Assembly (NCBI RefSeq): GCF_028885415.1
Contig: NZ_CP118527.1
Coordinates: 3,596,001 to 3,660,000 of the forward strand
From: Streptomyces coeruleorubidus
GTDB lineage: Bacteria > Actinomycetota > Actinomycetes > Streptomycetales > Streptomycetaceae
DNA: 64,000 nucleotides
Direction of reading: 5' to 3'
A model generated the notes under the pieces. That model searched no databases and had not been told where the DNA came from. It saw only the letters and a program-made list of their open reading frames with translations. Positions 17,520 to 25,673 of the stretch are shown piece by piece; the stretch's first letter is position 1, and each line of letters starts with the position of its first letter. Made by a program: the position numbers and the translations under genes.

Positions 17520-18545
17520 ATGCCCCTGAGAACCCACCTCGCCCTCCTCACCGCGGGCCTGGCGGCGGCCACGTGCCTGACCGCCGTCGGCCCCGCACAG
17601 GCGCACACCCGGCACGCCTGCTCGCCGGCCGTCTCCATCGACGGCTTCTCCGACGCGCTCGACAAGACGACGTACGAGAACACCTACGTCGGCAACTTCT
17701 CCGCGCTGGCCGTGGACCGGGACGGCTCACTGGCCGCCCTCTCCGACCGCTCGTCCCTCTTCCGCCTGGACGCGAGGACGCTGAAGCCCCGGTCCGTGGT
17801 CCCGCTCACCGACGAGAACGGCACCGCGCTCGACTCCGAGGGCCTGGCCGTCGACCGCGACGGCACGCGCCTGGTCACCTCCGAGACCGAGCCCTCCGTA
17901 CGCCGCTACTCCCGCACCGGCACGCTCCTCGACCGCCTCCCGGTCCCGGACGCCCTGCGCGTGAGCCCCGCGGGCCGCGCCCGGCCCAACGGCACGTTCG
18001 AGGGCCTGACCCTGCTGCCCGGCGGCCGCACCCTACTGGCCTCCATGGAGTACGCGCTCTCCGGCGACGACTCGACGATCGTCCGCTTCCAGACCTGGCG
18101 CAGGACGCCGCACGGCCACTTCACGCTCGGCGCCCAGTACGCCTACCGCACGGACCCCGGCCTGGGCGTCCCCGAGGTCCAGGCGACCCCCGACGGCCGC
18201 CTCCTGGTCCTGGAACGAGGCTTCACCTCCGGCGTGGGCAACACGGTCCGCCTCTACCTGGCCGACCCCCGCAAGGCGACGGACACGAGCGCCGTCGAGA
18301 CGCTACCGGCCGGCCCCGAGACCCGCCTGGTCAACAAGACCCTCCTCACCGACCTCGCGACCTGCCCCTCCCTCGGCGCAACGGCCAAACAGCCCCAGCC
18401 GAACCCCCTCCTCGACAACATCGAGGCCATGACGATCACGGGCCGGACGAAGTCCACCCTGAAGGTCCTCCTCGCCAGCGACGACAACGAGAACAAGACC
18501 CAGACGACCCGCTTCTACGCCCTCCGGGTGAGGACAACGCCCTAA
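17520..18545 (+). CDS. Secreted esterase-like/phytase-like beta-propeller protein
   Basis: A 341-residue exported protein with a signal peptide (MPLRTHLALLTAGLAAATCL...AQA). The mature region matches the 'esterase-like activity of phytase' family as I know it. It contains FSALAVDRDGSLAALSDR, DSEGLAVDRDGTRLVTSE, NGTFEGLTLLPGGRTLL and, at the end, NIEAMTITG and LLASDDNEN. These repeated D-G turns mark propeller blades with acidic, probably metal-binding, residues. The function is likely extracellular phosphoester or ester hydrolysis. The start is the ATG directly before the signal sequence; upstream codons of the frame are intergenic. Confidence 0.75.
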   Translation: MPLRTHLALLTAGLAAATCLTAVGPAQAHTRHACSPAVSIDGFSDALDKTTYENTYVGNFSALAVDRDGSLAALSDRSSLFRLDARTLKPRSVVPLTDENGTALDSEGLAVDRDGTRLVTSETEPSVRRYSRTGTLLDRLPVPDALRVSPAGRARPNGTFEGLTLLPGGRTLLASMEYALSGDDSTIVRFQTWRRTPHGHFTLGAQYAYRTDPGLGVPEVQATPDGRLLVLERGFTSGVGNTVRLYLADPRKATDTSAVETLPAGPETRLVNKTLLTDLATCPSLGATAKQPQPNPLLDNIEAMTITGRTKSTLKVLLASDDNENKTQTTRFYALRVRTTP

Positions 18546-18605
18546 ACCCACCCGGCCGTCCAAGGCGGACCCTTCCCACGACCGACACGAAGCGCACGCG
18601 TGACG

Positions 18606-18650
18606 GCTGCCCGGCCGCTCGCTCATCCGCTCTTCAAGCGGCCGGGCAGC
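18606..18650. terminator. Terminator hairpin after phytase-like gene
   Basis: GCTGCCCGGCCGCT (18606-18619) is perfectly complementary to AGCGGCCGGGCAGC (18637-18650) with a 17-base loop, 60 bases after the stop codon. Confidence 0.6.
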
Positions 18651-18779
18651 GGCTCCGGGATCCGCCGGGGGGGCCTCCACCGGAGGTGCGGGGCCTCGTC
18701 GGGGGTGCAGGGCCTCCGTCGGGCCGCCGTTGGGGGGTGCAGGGCCTCCGTCGGGAGAGCAGGGGACTAACTCCCCGCC

Positions 18780-19080
18780 GGGGCGCAGGGGCGGAGCCCC
18801 GAGGCGAGGACGGCTTCTAACGGCTTCGCGCGCGCGTGTGTGGGCAACCCCGAGGGGGCGCAGGGGGCGGAGCCCCCGCCAGGGTCCGGGGCGCAGCCCC
18901 GACACAAGCTCAGCTTCTTGTCCAACCGCGTCGGACGGGTGGGTGGGCGAAGGCCGGGGGCGCAGGGGGCGAAGCCCCCGCCGGAGTCCGGGGCGGAGCC
19001 CCGAGACGAGGGCAGCCTCATGTCCAAGCGCTTCGGGTGGGCGGGTGGGCAACCCCCGGGGTGCGGGGCGGAGCCCCGCG
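18780..19080. repeat. 102-bp-period tandem array of hairpin-forming repeats
   Basis: The 589-base gene-free stretch 18546-19134 holds imperfect tandem units containing palindromes of the form GGGGCGGAGCCCC. Copies lie at 18788-18800, 18863-18877 (with five G/C), 18888-18900, 18965-18979, 18990-19002 and 19065-19077. Two full units repeat with a 102-base period; the first and last units are partial. Units end in a TGGGCGGGTGGGCAA-like segment. Because 102 is a multiple of three, the array also looks repetitive in translation, but no gene is supported. Similar GGGGC-GAGCCCC hairpin repeats are common intergenic elements of Streptomyces. Confidence 0.7.
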
Positions 19081-19134
19081 CGGCGCCGGCCTCCTGGCCG
19101 ACAGCTAAGGGTGGGCGGGTGGGCAAACCCCCCG

Positions 19135-19731
19135 CTAAACCCCCACCGCCGCAAACGCCCCCCGAGCCATCCGATGCAGCAACTCCGCCGTAGCCCCCCG
19201 CCCGGGCAAAGACCCCGCCCTCCCCAGATGCGGCGTCGAGTTCAGCAGCCCGAACACCGAGTGCACAGCCGATCGCGCCGCAGGCTCCTCCAACCCGGGG
19301 TACACCTCCCGCACCACCCCCACCCACAGCTCCACATACTGCCGCTGAAGCTGCCGCACCATCTTCCGGTCGCTGTCCCGGAGGCGATCCAGCTCCCGAT
19401 CGTGCAGGGTGATCAGAGGCCGGTCATCGAGCGCGAAGTCGATATGCCCCTCGATCAGCGAGTCGAGGACCGCCTCCGCCCCCGCACCCCCGTCCGCCTC
19501 CGCCACCCGCCGCTTCGCCCCGGTCAGCAACTGCCCGCTGATCCCCACCAGCAGCTCCGCGAGCATCGCGTCCTTGCCCGCGAAGTGCCGGTACAGCCCG
19601 GGCCCGCTGATCCCGACAGCGGCACCTATCTCGTCGACTCCGACCCCGTGGAAGCCCCGCTCGGCGAACAGCCGCGCGGCCTCCTTGAGGATCTGCTCGC
19701 GTCGGGTGGGGGCGTCGGTTCTCGTGGCCAT
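19135..19731 (-). CDS. accR: TetR-family repressor of acyl-CoA genes (AccR-like)
   Basis: A 198-residue TetR protein. The N-terminal helix-turn-helix spans about residues 10-60 (ILKEAARLFAERGFHGVGVDEIGAAVGISGPGLYRHF), followed by an all-helical ligand domain with IDFALDDRPL and LDRLRDSDRKMV. It is divergent from the acyl-CoA carboxylase operon, and two copies of a GTTAA-N6-TTAAC-type palindrome lie between. AccR of S. avermitilis, a TetR repressor sensing short-chain acyl-CoAs, is known to bind that motif at the equivalent operon, so orthology is likely. No clear SD precedes the ATG. Confidence 0.8.
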   Translation of the reverse strand: MATRTDAPTRREQILKEAARLFAERGFHGVGVDEIGAAVGISGPGLYRHFAGKDAMLAELLVGISGQLLTGAKRRVAEADGGAGAEAVLDSLIEGHIDFALDDRPLITLHDRELDRLRDSDRKMVRQLQRQYVELWVGVVREVYPGLEEPAARSAVHSVFGLLNSTPHLGRAGSLPGRGATAELLHRMARGAFAAVGV

Positions 19732-19753
19732 GAAATCAATTCTAGACAGGGAG

Positions 19754-19769
19754 GTTAGCGCTCGTTAAC
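19754..19769. promoter_or_regulatory. AccR-type operator, copy 1
   Basis: GTTAGCGCTCGTTAAC, one mismatch from GTTAA-N6-TTAAC. Between the divergent TetR gene and accD1, 23 bases from the TetR start, so repressor binding would also autoregulate. Confidence 0.6.
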
Positions 19770-19782
19770 CTGAAGGAAATGC

Positions 19783-19798
19783 GTTAACGCTCATTAAC
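19783..19798. promoter_or_regulatory. AccR-type operator, copy 2
   Basis: GTTAACGCTCATTAAC matches GTTAA-N6-TTAAC exactly. It lies 29 bases centre to centre from copy 1 and 20 bases before the accD1 ATG, so occupancy would block the operon promoter or elongation start. Confidence 0.7.
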
Positions 19799-19817
19799 AA
19801 GGTGAGGGGACCGCAGG

Positions 19818-21434
19818 ATGCACGAGGCACCGGAGCTCACGAGCGCGGCAGACCCCGCGTCGGAGGCCTTTCGGGCCAACGAGGAGGCGCACCGCACCCT
19901 CGTGGAGGAGCTGCGCGCCAAGCTGGCCGCAGCCGCACAGGGCGGCGGTGAGAAGGCCCGCGCCCGCCACACCGCGCGCGGCAAGCTGCTCCCCCGCGAC
20001 CGCGTCGACACCCTCCTCGACCCGGGCTCGCCCTTCCTGGAGCTGGCCCCGCTCGCGGCCGACGGGATGTACGAGGGCCAGGCCCCGGCCGCCGGCGTCA
20101 TCGCCGGCATCGGCCGGGTCAGCGGCCGCGAAACCGTGATCGTCGCCAACGACGCCACGGTCAAGGGCGGCACGTATTACCCGATGACGGTCAAGAAGCA
20201 CCTCCGCGCCCAGGAGGTCGCCCTCGACAACCGCCTCCCCTGCGTCTACCTCGTGGACTCCGGCGGCGCCTTCCTCCCCATGCAGGACGAGGTCTTCCCG
20301 GACCGCGACCACTTCGGCCGGATCTTCTACAACCAGGCCCGGATGTCCGGCGCCGGCATCCCCCAGATCGCCGCCGTCCTCGGCTCGTGCACGGCCGGCG
20401 GGGCGTACGTCCCGGCGATGAGCGACGAGGCGGTGATCGTCCGCGACCAGGGCACGATCTTCCTGGGCGGACCGCCCCTGGTGAAGGCGGCCACCGGCGA
20501 GGTCGTCACGGCGGAGGAGCTGGGCGGCGGCGAGGTCCACTCCCGCGTCTCGGGCGTCACGGACCACCTCGCGGAGAACGACGCGCACGCACTCCGCATC
20601 GTCCGCACGATCGTCTCCACCCTCCCCACTCGAGGACCGCTCCCCTGGGAGGTCACGGAGCCCACGGAACCCAAGGTCGACCCCCACGGCCTCTACGGCG
20701 CCGTCCCGGTCGACTCCCGCACCCCGTACGACGTACGGGAGATCATCGCGCGCGTGGTGGACGGCTCCCGTTTCGCCGAGTTCAAGTCCGAGTTCGGCCA
20801 GACCTTGGTCACGGGCTTCGCCCGGATCCACGGCCACCCGGTGGGCATCGTCGCCAACAACGGCATCCTGTTCTCCGAGTCCGCCCAGAAGGGCGCCCAC
20901 TTCATCGAGCTGTGCGACCAGCGCGGCATCCCGCTGGTGTTCCTGCAGAACATCTCGGGGTTCATGGTCGGCCGGGACTACGAGGCGGGCGGCATCGCCA
21001 AGCACGGCGCCAAGATGGTCACGGCCGTGGCCTGCACACGCGTACCGAAGCTGACGGTCGTGGTCGGCGGCTCGTACGGCGCGGGCAACTACTCGATGTG
21101 CGGCCGGGCGTACTCCCCCCGCTTCCTGTGGATGTGGCCGAACGCCAAGATCTCCGTCATGGGCGGCGAGCAGGCCGCCTCGGTCCTCGCGACCGTCAAG
21201 CGGGACCAGCTTCAGGCGCGCGGCGAGTCCTGGCCGGCCGAGGACGAGGACGCCTTCAAGGCCCCGATCCGCGCCCAGTACGAGCGCCAGGGGAACGCCT
21301 ACTACGCGACGGCCCGCCTCTGGGACGACGGTGTGATCGACCCGCTGGACACCCGGCAGGTCCTGGGTCTGGCCCTGACCGCCTGCGCCAACGCGCCCCT
21401 GGGTGACCCCCAGTTCGGCGTCTTCCGGATGTGA
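19818..21434 (+). CDS. accD1: Acyl-CoA carboxylase, carboxyltransferase (beta) subunit
   Basis: A 538-residue carboxyltransferase of the biotin-dependent acyl-CoA carboxylase family, most like methylcrotonyl-CoA carboxylase beta (LiuB). The N-terminal crotonase-like half includes [24 protein letters not shown]. The acyl-CoA site contains [15 protein letters not shown], and the biotin-site half contains [32 protein letters not shown] and [13 protein letters not shown]. It transfers carboxyl from biotin to the acyl-CoA. First gene of a tight operon with the biotin-carrying subunit (4-base overlap region), HMG-CoA lyase and isovaleryl-CoA dehydrogenase, which identifies leucine catabolism. Confidence 0.92.
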   Translation: MHEAPELTSAADPASEAFRANEEAHRTLVEELRAKLAAAAQGGGEKARARHTARGKLLPRDRVDTLLDPGSPFLELAPLAADGMYEGQAPAAGVIAGIGRVSGRETVIVANDATVKGGTYYPMTVKKHLRAQEVALDNRLPCVYLVDSGGAFLPMQDEVFPDRDHFGRIFYNQARMSGAGIPQIAAVLGSCTAGGAYVPAMSDEAVIVRDQGTIFLGGPPLVKAATGEVVTAEELGGGEVHSRVSGVTDHLAENDAHALRIVRTIVSTLPTRGPLPWEVTEPTEPKVDPHGLYGAVPVDSRTPYDVREIIARVVDGSRFAEFKSEFGQTLVTGFARIHGHPVGIVANNGILFSESAQKGAHFIELCDQRGIPLVFLQNISGFMVGRDYEAGGIAKHGAKMVTAVACTRVPKLTVVVGGSYGAGNYSMCGRAYSPRFLWMWPNAKISVMGGEQAASVLATVKRDQLQARGESWPAEDEDAFKAPIRAQYERQGNAYYATARLWDDGVIDPLDTRQVLGLALTACANAPLGDPQFGVFRM

Positions 21435-21448
21435 GGGGACGGACGACG

Positions 21449-23365
21449 ATGTTCGAGACAGTGCTGGTGGCCAACCGGGGCGAGATCGCCGTACGGGTCA
21501 TCCGTACGCTGCGGTCGATGGGCGTGCGCTCGGTGGCCGTCTTCTCCGACGCGGACGCCGACGCCCGCCACGTCCGCGAGGCGGACACGGCGGTGCGGAT
21601 CGGACCGGCCCCGGCGTCGATGAGCTATCTGTCGGCGGAGCGCCTGCTTCAGGCGGCGGCGCGCACGGGCGCCCAGGCCGTCCACCCCGGCTACGGCTTC
21701 CTCGCCGAGAACGCCGCCTTCGCGCGCGCCTGCGCCGAGGCCGGCCTGGTCTTCATCGGCCCTCCGGCGGACGCGATCTCCCTCATGGGCGACAAGATCC
21801 GCGCCAAGGAGACGGTCCGGGCGGCCGGGGTGCCGGTCGTCCCCGGCGGACGCGACCCGGATCTGGCCGAGGCGGCCCGCGAGCTGGGCGCGCCCGTGCT
21901 GCTGAAGCCGAGCGCGGGCGGCGGCGGCAAGGGCATGCGCCTGGTGCGGGACCTGACCCGGCTGGAGGAGGAGATCGCCGCGGCCCGCCGCGAGGCCCGC
22001 GCCTCCTTCGGCGACGACACGCTCCTGGTGGAGCGCTGGATCGACCGCCCCCGCCACATCGAGATCCAGGTCCTGGCCGACGGTCACGGCCATGTCGTCC
22101 ATCTGGGCGAGCGCGAGTGCTCCCTCCAGCGCCGCCACCAGAAGATCATCGAGGAGGCGCCGAGCGTGCTCCTCGACGAGCGGACGCGCTCCGCGATGGG
22201 CGAGGCTGCGGTCCAGGCGGCCCGCTCCTGCGGCTACCGGGGGGCCGGCACAGTCGAGTTCATCGTCCCGGGCAGCGACCCGTCGTCGTACTACTTCATG
22301 GAGATGAACACCCGCCTGCAGGTGGAACACCCGGTCACGGAGCTCGTCACCGGCCTGGACCTGGTCGAGTGGCAGCTGCGGGTGGCGGCCGGCGAGCCCC
22401 TGGCCTTCGCGCAGGAGGACGTACGCCTGACGGGTCACGCGGTGGAGGCCCGCATCTGCGCCGAGGACCCCGCGCGCGGCTTCCTCCCCTCAGGCGGCAC
22501 GGTCCTGAGGCTCCGTGAACCCCAGGGCGACGGCATCCGCACCGACTCGGGCCTCACGGAGGGCACTGAGGTCGGCAGCCTCTACGACCCGATGCTCTCG
22601 AAGGTCATCGCGTACGGCCCCGACCGCGCGACGGCGCTGCGCAAGCTCCGTTCGGCCCTGGCGGAGACGGTCACGCTGGGGGTGCAGACCAACGCCGGTT
22701 TCCTGCGCCGGCTGCTCGCCCACCCGGCGGTGGTCGCCGGCGACATCGACACCGGCCTGGTCGAGCGGGAGGTCGAGGGGCTGGTCCCGACGGAGGTACC
22801 AGAAGAGGTGTACGAGGCGGCGGCGGCCGTACGTCTGGACGCGCTGACGCCCGAGCCCGGCGGCTGGACGGACCCCTTCTCGGTCCCCAGCGGCTGGCGA
22901 CTGGGCGGGGAGCGGAAACCGCCCGCCTTCCACCTCAGGGTCCAGGACCCACTGGAGTACACCCCGCGCGGCACCGGCACGGTCACGGGCGACCGGGTCT
23001 CGGTGACGCTGGACGGCGTCCGCCACACCTTCCACCGCGCCGCCGACTGGCTCGGCCGCGACGGCGACGCCTGGCACGTCCGCGACCACGACCCGGTGGC
23101 CGCGTCCCTGAGCCGCGCGGCCCACGCGGGCGCCGACTCACTGACCGCGCCCATGCCGGGCACGGTGACGGTGGTGAAGGTCGCCGTCGGCGACGAGGTG
23201 AGCGCGGGCCAGAGCCTGCTGGTGGTGGAGGCGATGAAGATGGAGCACGTCATCTCCGCCCCGCACGCCGGCAAGGTCACCGAACTGGACGTTGCCCCGG
23301 GCTCGACGGTCGCCATGGACCAGGTGCTGGCGGTCATCGCACCCCACGAGGAGGCGGAGGAATGA
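21449..23365 (+). CDS. accA1: Acyl-CoA carboxylase alpha subunit (biotin carboxylase + BCCP)
   Basis: 638 residues. The biotin carboxylase part is N-terminal (about 1-450): [16 protein letters not shown], the ATP-grasp loop [11 protein letters not shown], and [15 protein letters not shown] linker follows, then a C-terminal biotinyl domain with the attachment motif EAMKMEH about 45 residues from the end. It carboxylates its biotin with bicarbonate and ATP, then delivers it to AccD1. ATG 21449 was chosen (GAGGGGA about 9 bases upstream, overlapping the accD1 stop) over the GTG at 21431. The 3' end overlaps the HMG-CoA lyase start by ATGA. Confidence 0.92.
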   Translation: MFETVLVANRGEIAVRVIRTLRSMGVRSVAVFSDADADARHVREADTAVRIGPAPASMSYLSAERLLQAAARTGAQAVHPGYGFLAENAAFARACAEAGLVFIGPPADAISLMGDKIRAKETVRAAGVPVVPGGRDPDLAEAARELGAPVLLKPSAGGGGKGMRLVRDLTRLEEEIAAARREARASFGDDTLLVERWIDRPRHIEIQVLADGHGHVVHLGERECSLQRRHQKIIEEAPSVLLDERTRSAMGEAAVQAARSCGYRGAGTVEFIVPGSDPSSYYFMEMNTRLQVEHPVTELVTGLDLVEWQLRVAAGEPLAFAQEDVRLTGHAVEARICAEDPARGFLPSGGTVLRLREPQGDGIRTDSGLTEGTEVGSLYDPMLSKVIAYGPDRATALRKLRSALAETVTLGVQTNAGFLRRLLAHPAVVAGDIDTGLVEREVEGLVPTEVPEEVYEAAAAVRLDALTPEPGGWTDPFSVPSGWRLGGERKPPAFHLRVQDPLEYTPRGTGTVTGDRVSVTLDGVRHTFHRAADWLGRDGDAWHVRDHDPVAASLSRAAHAGADSLTAPMPGTVTVVKVAVGDEVSAGQSLLVVEAMKMEHVISAPHAGKVTELDVAPGSTVAMDQVLAVIAPHEEAEE

Positions 23366-24312
23366 CAGTCGACGGTCTGCCGATGGTGGTCCCGGCCCAG
23401 GACCTCCCCGCCCGCGTCCGCATCCACGAGGTGGGCGCGCGCGACGGCCTGCAGAACGAGAAGGCGACGGTCCCCACCGAGATCAAGGCGGAGTTCGTCC
23501 GCCGTCTCGCCGAAGCGGGCCTGACGACGATCGAGGCGACGAGCTTCGTCCACCCCAGGTGGGTGCCCCAACTGGCCGATGCGGAACAGCTCTACCCCCT
23601 GGTCAGCGACCTCCCGGTGGCACTGCCGGTGCTGGTCCCGAACGAACGCGGCCTGGACCGCGCCCTGGCCCTGGGCGCCCGGCGGGTGGCGGTCTTCGCC
23701 AGCGCCACGGAGTCCTTCGCCAAGGCCAACCTCAACCGCACGGTGGACGAGGCACTGGCGATGTTCGAGCCGGTGGTGAGCCGGGCGAAGGCCGCGGACG
23801 TCCACGTGCGCGGCTACCTCTCCATGTGCTTCGGCGACCCCTGGGAGGGCGAGGTCCCGGTCCCCCAGGTGGTCCGCGTCTGCACGTCCCTCCTGGACAT
23901 GGGCTGCGACGAGTTGAGCCTGGGCGACACGATCGGCGTGGCGACACCGGGCCATGTGGTCGCGCTCCTCGCCGCCCTGGACGAGGCGGGCGTCCCCCCG
24001 TCCGCCCTCGGCGTCCACTTCCACGACACGTACGGCCAGGCCCTCGCCAACACCCTCGCGGCCCTCCAGCAGGGCGTCACGACGGTCGACGCCTCCGCGG
24101 GCGGCCTGGGCGGCTGCCCGTACGCGAAGTCGGCGACCGGCAACCTGGCCACCGAAGACCTCGTGTGGATGCTGCGGGGCCTCGGCATCGACACCGGAAT
24201 CGACCTCGGCCGCCTCGTCGCCACGAGCGCGTGGATGGCCGCCCACCTGGGCCGACCCAGCCCGTCCCGCACCGTCCGAGCCCTGTCCCACGAGGACACC
24301 GAGGAGCAGTGA
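23362..24312 (+). CDS. hmgL: Hydroxymethylglutaryl-CoA lyase
   Basis: A 316-residue TIM-barrel lyase that cleaves HMG-CoA to acetoacetate and acetyl-CoA, the last step of leucine degradation. Motifs: [12 protein letters not shown] at the N-terminus with catalytic Arg-Asp, [24 protein letters not shown], the metal ligands [11 protein letters not shown], and the signature loop [15 protein letters not shown] with the catalytic Cys. ATGA overlap with the upstream subunit gene and GTGA-type closeness to the next gene indicate a single translationally coupled operon. Confidence 0.93.
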   Translation: MTVDGLPMVVPAQDLPARVRIHEVGARDGLQNEKATVPTEIKAEFVRRLAEAGLTTIEATSFVHPRWVPQLADAEQLYPLVSDLPVALPVLVPNERGLDRALALGARRVAVFASATESFAKANLNRTVDEALAMFEPVVSRAKAADVHVRGYLSMCFGDPWEGEVPVPQVVRVCTSLLDMGCDELSLGDTIGVATPGHVVALLAALDEAGVPPSALGVHFHDTYGQALANTLAALQQGVTTVDASAGGLGGCPYAKSATGNLATEDLVWMLRGLGIDTGIDLGRLVATSAWMAAHLGRPSPSRTVRALSHEDTEEQ

Positions 24313-24317
24313 TCACC

Positions 24318-25478
24318 ATGGACTACCGCCTCTCCCCCGAGTTGGAGGAACTCCGCCGCACGGTGGAGGAGTTCGCACACGAGGTCGTGGCGCCGAAGAT
24401 CGGCGACCTCTACGAGCGGCACGAGTTCCCGTACGAGATCGTCCGGGAGATGGGCCGCATGGGCCTGTTCGGGCTGCCGTTCCCCGAGGAGTACGGCGGG
24501 ATGGGCGGCGACTACCTGGCCCTGGGCGTGGCCCTGGAGGAGCTGGCGAGGGTCGACTCCTCGGTGGCCATCACGCTGGAGGCCGGAGTCTCCCTGGGCG
24601 CGATGCCCGTCTACCGCTACGGCACTGAGGCGCAGAAGCGGGAGTGGCTCCCCCGCCTGTGCTCCGGCGAACTCCTGGGCGCGTTCGGCCTGACGGAACC
24701 GGACGGCGGCAGCGACGCGGGCGCGACCCGCACGACGGCCCGCCTGGACGAGTCGACGAACGAGTGGGTGATCAACGGCACGAAGTGCTTCATCACCAAC
24801 TCGGGCACGGACATCACGGGCCTGGTGACGGTCACGGCGGTCACCGGCCGCACACCGGACGGCAAGCCGCTCATCTCCTCGATCATCGTCCCCTCCGGCA
24901 CGCCGGGCTTCACGATCGCGGCCCCGTACTCGAAGGTCGGCTGGAACGCCTCGGACACCCGCGAGTTGTCCTTCTCCGACGTCCGGGTCCCGGCAGCGAA
25001 CCTGCTGGGCGAGGAGGGCCGCGGCTACGCCCAGTTCCTGCGCATCCTCGACGAGGGCCGCATCGCCATCGCGGCCCTGGCGACGGGCCTGGCACAGGGC
25101 TGCGTCGACGAATCCGTCAAGTACGCCAAGGAACGTCACGCCTTCGGCAAGCCGATCGCCGCCAACCAGGCCATCCAGTTCAAGATCGCCGACATGGAGA
25201 TGAAGGCGCACACGGCCCGCCTCGCCTGGCGTGACGCGGCAGCCCGCCTGGTGGCCGGAGACGCCTTCAAGAAGGAAGCGGCCCTGGCCAAGCTCTACTC
25301 CTCCACCATCGCCGTGGACAACGCCCGCGAAGCCACCCAGATCCACGGCGGCTACGGCTTCATGAACGAGTACCCGGTCGCCCGCATGTGGCGTGACTCC
25401 AAGATCCTCGAAATCGGCGAGGGCACGAGCGAGGTCCAGCGCATGCTGATCGCAAGGGAGTTGGGCCTGGTGAGCTGA
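24318..25478 (+). CDS. acdH: Acyl-CoA dehydrogenase, isovaleryl/short-branched type
   Basis: 386 residues with the complete acyl-CoA dehydrogenase architecture: FGLTEPDGGSDAGAT (flavin/substrate loop), CFITNSG, the HGGYGFMNEYPVARMWRDSKI block and GEGTSEVQ near the C-terminus with Glu368 as a candidate catalytic base. AcdH of S. coelicolor and S. avermitilis is known to act on branched-chain acyl-CoAs. As the last gene of the AccR-controlled operon it would oxidise isovaleryl-CoA to supply the carboxylase. A GTG at 24309, overlapping the lyase stop, is an alternative start. Confidence 0.92.
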   Translation: MDYRLSPELEELRRTVEEFAHEVVAPKIGDLYERHEFPYEIVREMGRMGLFGLPFPEEYGGMGGDYLALGVALEELARVDSSVAITLEAGVSLGAMPVYRYGTEAQKREWLPRLCSGELLGAFGLTEPDGGSDAGATRTTARLDESTNEWVINGTKCFITNSGTDITGLVTVTAVTGRTPDGKPLISSIIVPSGTPGFTIAAPYSKVGWNASDTRELSFSDVRVPAANLLGEEGRGYAQFLRILDEGRIAIAALATGLAQGCVDESVKYAKERHAFGKPIAANQAIQFKIADMEMKAHTARLAWRDAAARLVAGDAFKKEAALAKLYSSTIAVDNAREATQIHGGYGFMNEYPVARMWRDSKILEIGEGTSEVQRMLIARELGLVS

Positions 25479-25488
25479 GGCCCCGGGC

Positions 25489-25522
25489 CGGCGGCCTGCG
25501 CCGACCACGGCGCGGGCCGCCG
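25489..25522. terminator. Terminator hairpin after the acyl-CoA operon
   Basis: CGGCGGCC (25489-25496) pairs with GGCCGCCG (25515-25522), and the inner GCGCC/GGCGC extends the stem with a bulge. It lies 10 bases after the acdH stop. The following 150 bases up to 25673 are noticeably AT-richer than the neighbourhood and hold the glycosyltransferase leader. Confidence 0.55.
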
Positions 25523-25673
25523 ACCTTCCTGGAGGGAAACGCACTTCATGGGCACAGCTGCTCCATGATATCTTCACAAGACAAATGGCACGTTTCCCCG
25601 TGCACGAATAGACCAACGGCGCTGACCACGCCGGAGAACGGGGTGTGCCTCGTTTCTCCGGGGGAGCATCACG

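Noticed and set aside
18780..19193. Repeat protein encoded by the 102-bp array
   Set aside because: Repetition in translation follows from the 102-base DNA period; no start with ribosome site or homologous domain, and hairpin palindromes explain the sequence better.
24309..24318. GTG start for acdH overlapping the lyase stop
   Set aside because: It would add only three residues and place GAGGAG two bases from the start; ATG 24318 gives the usual N-terminus, though the GTG cannot be excluded.
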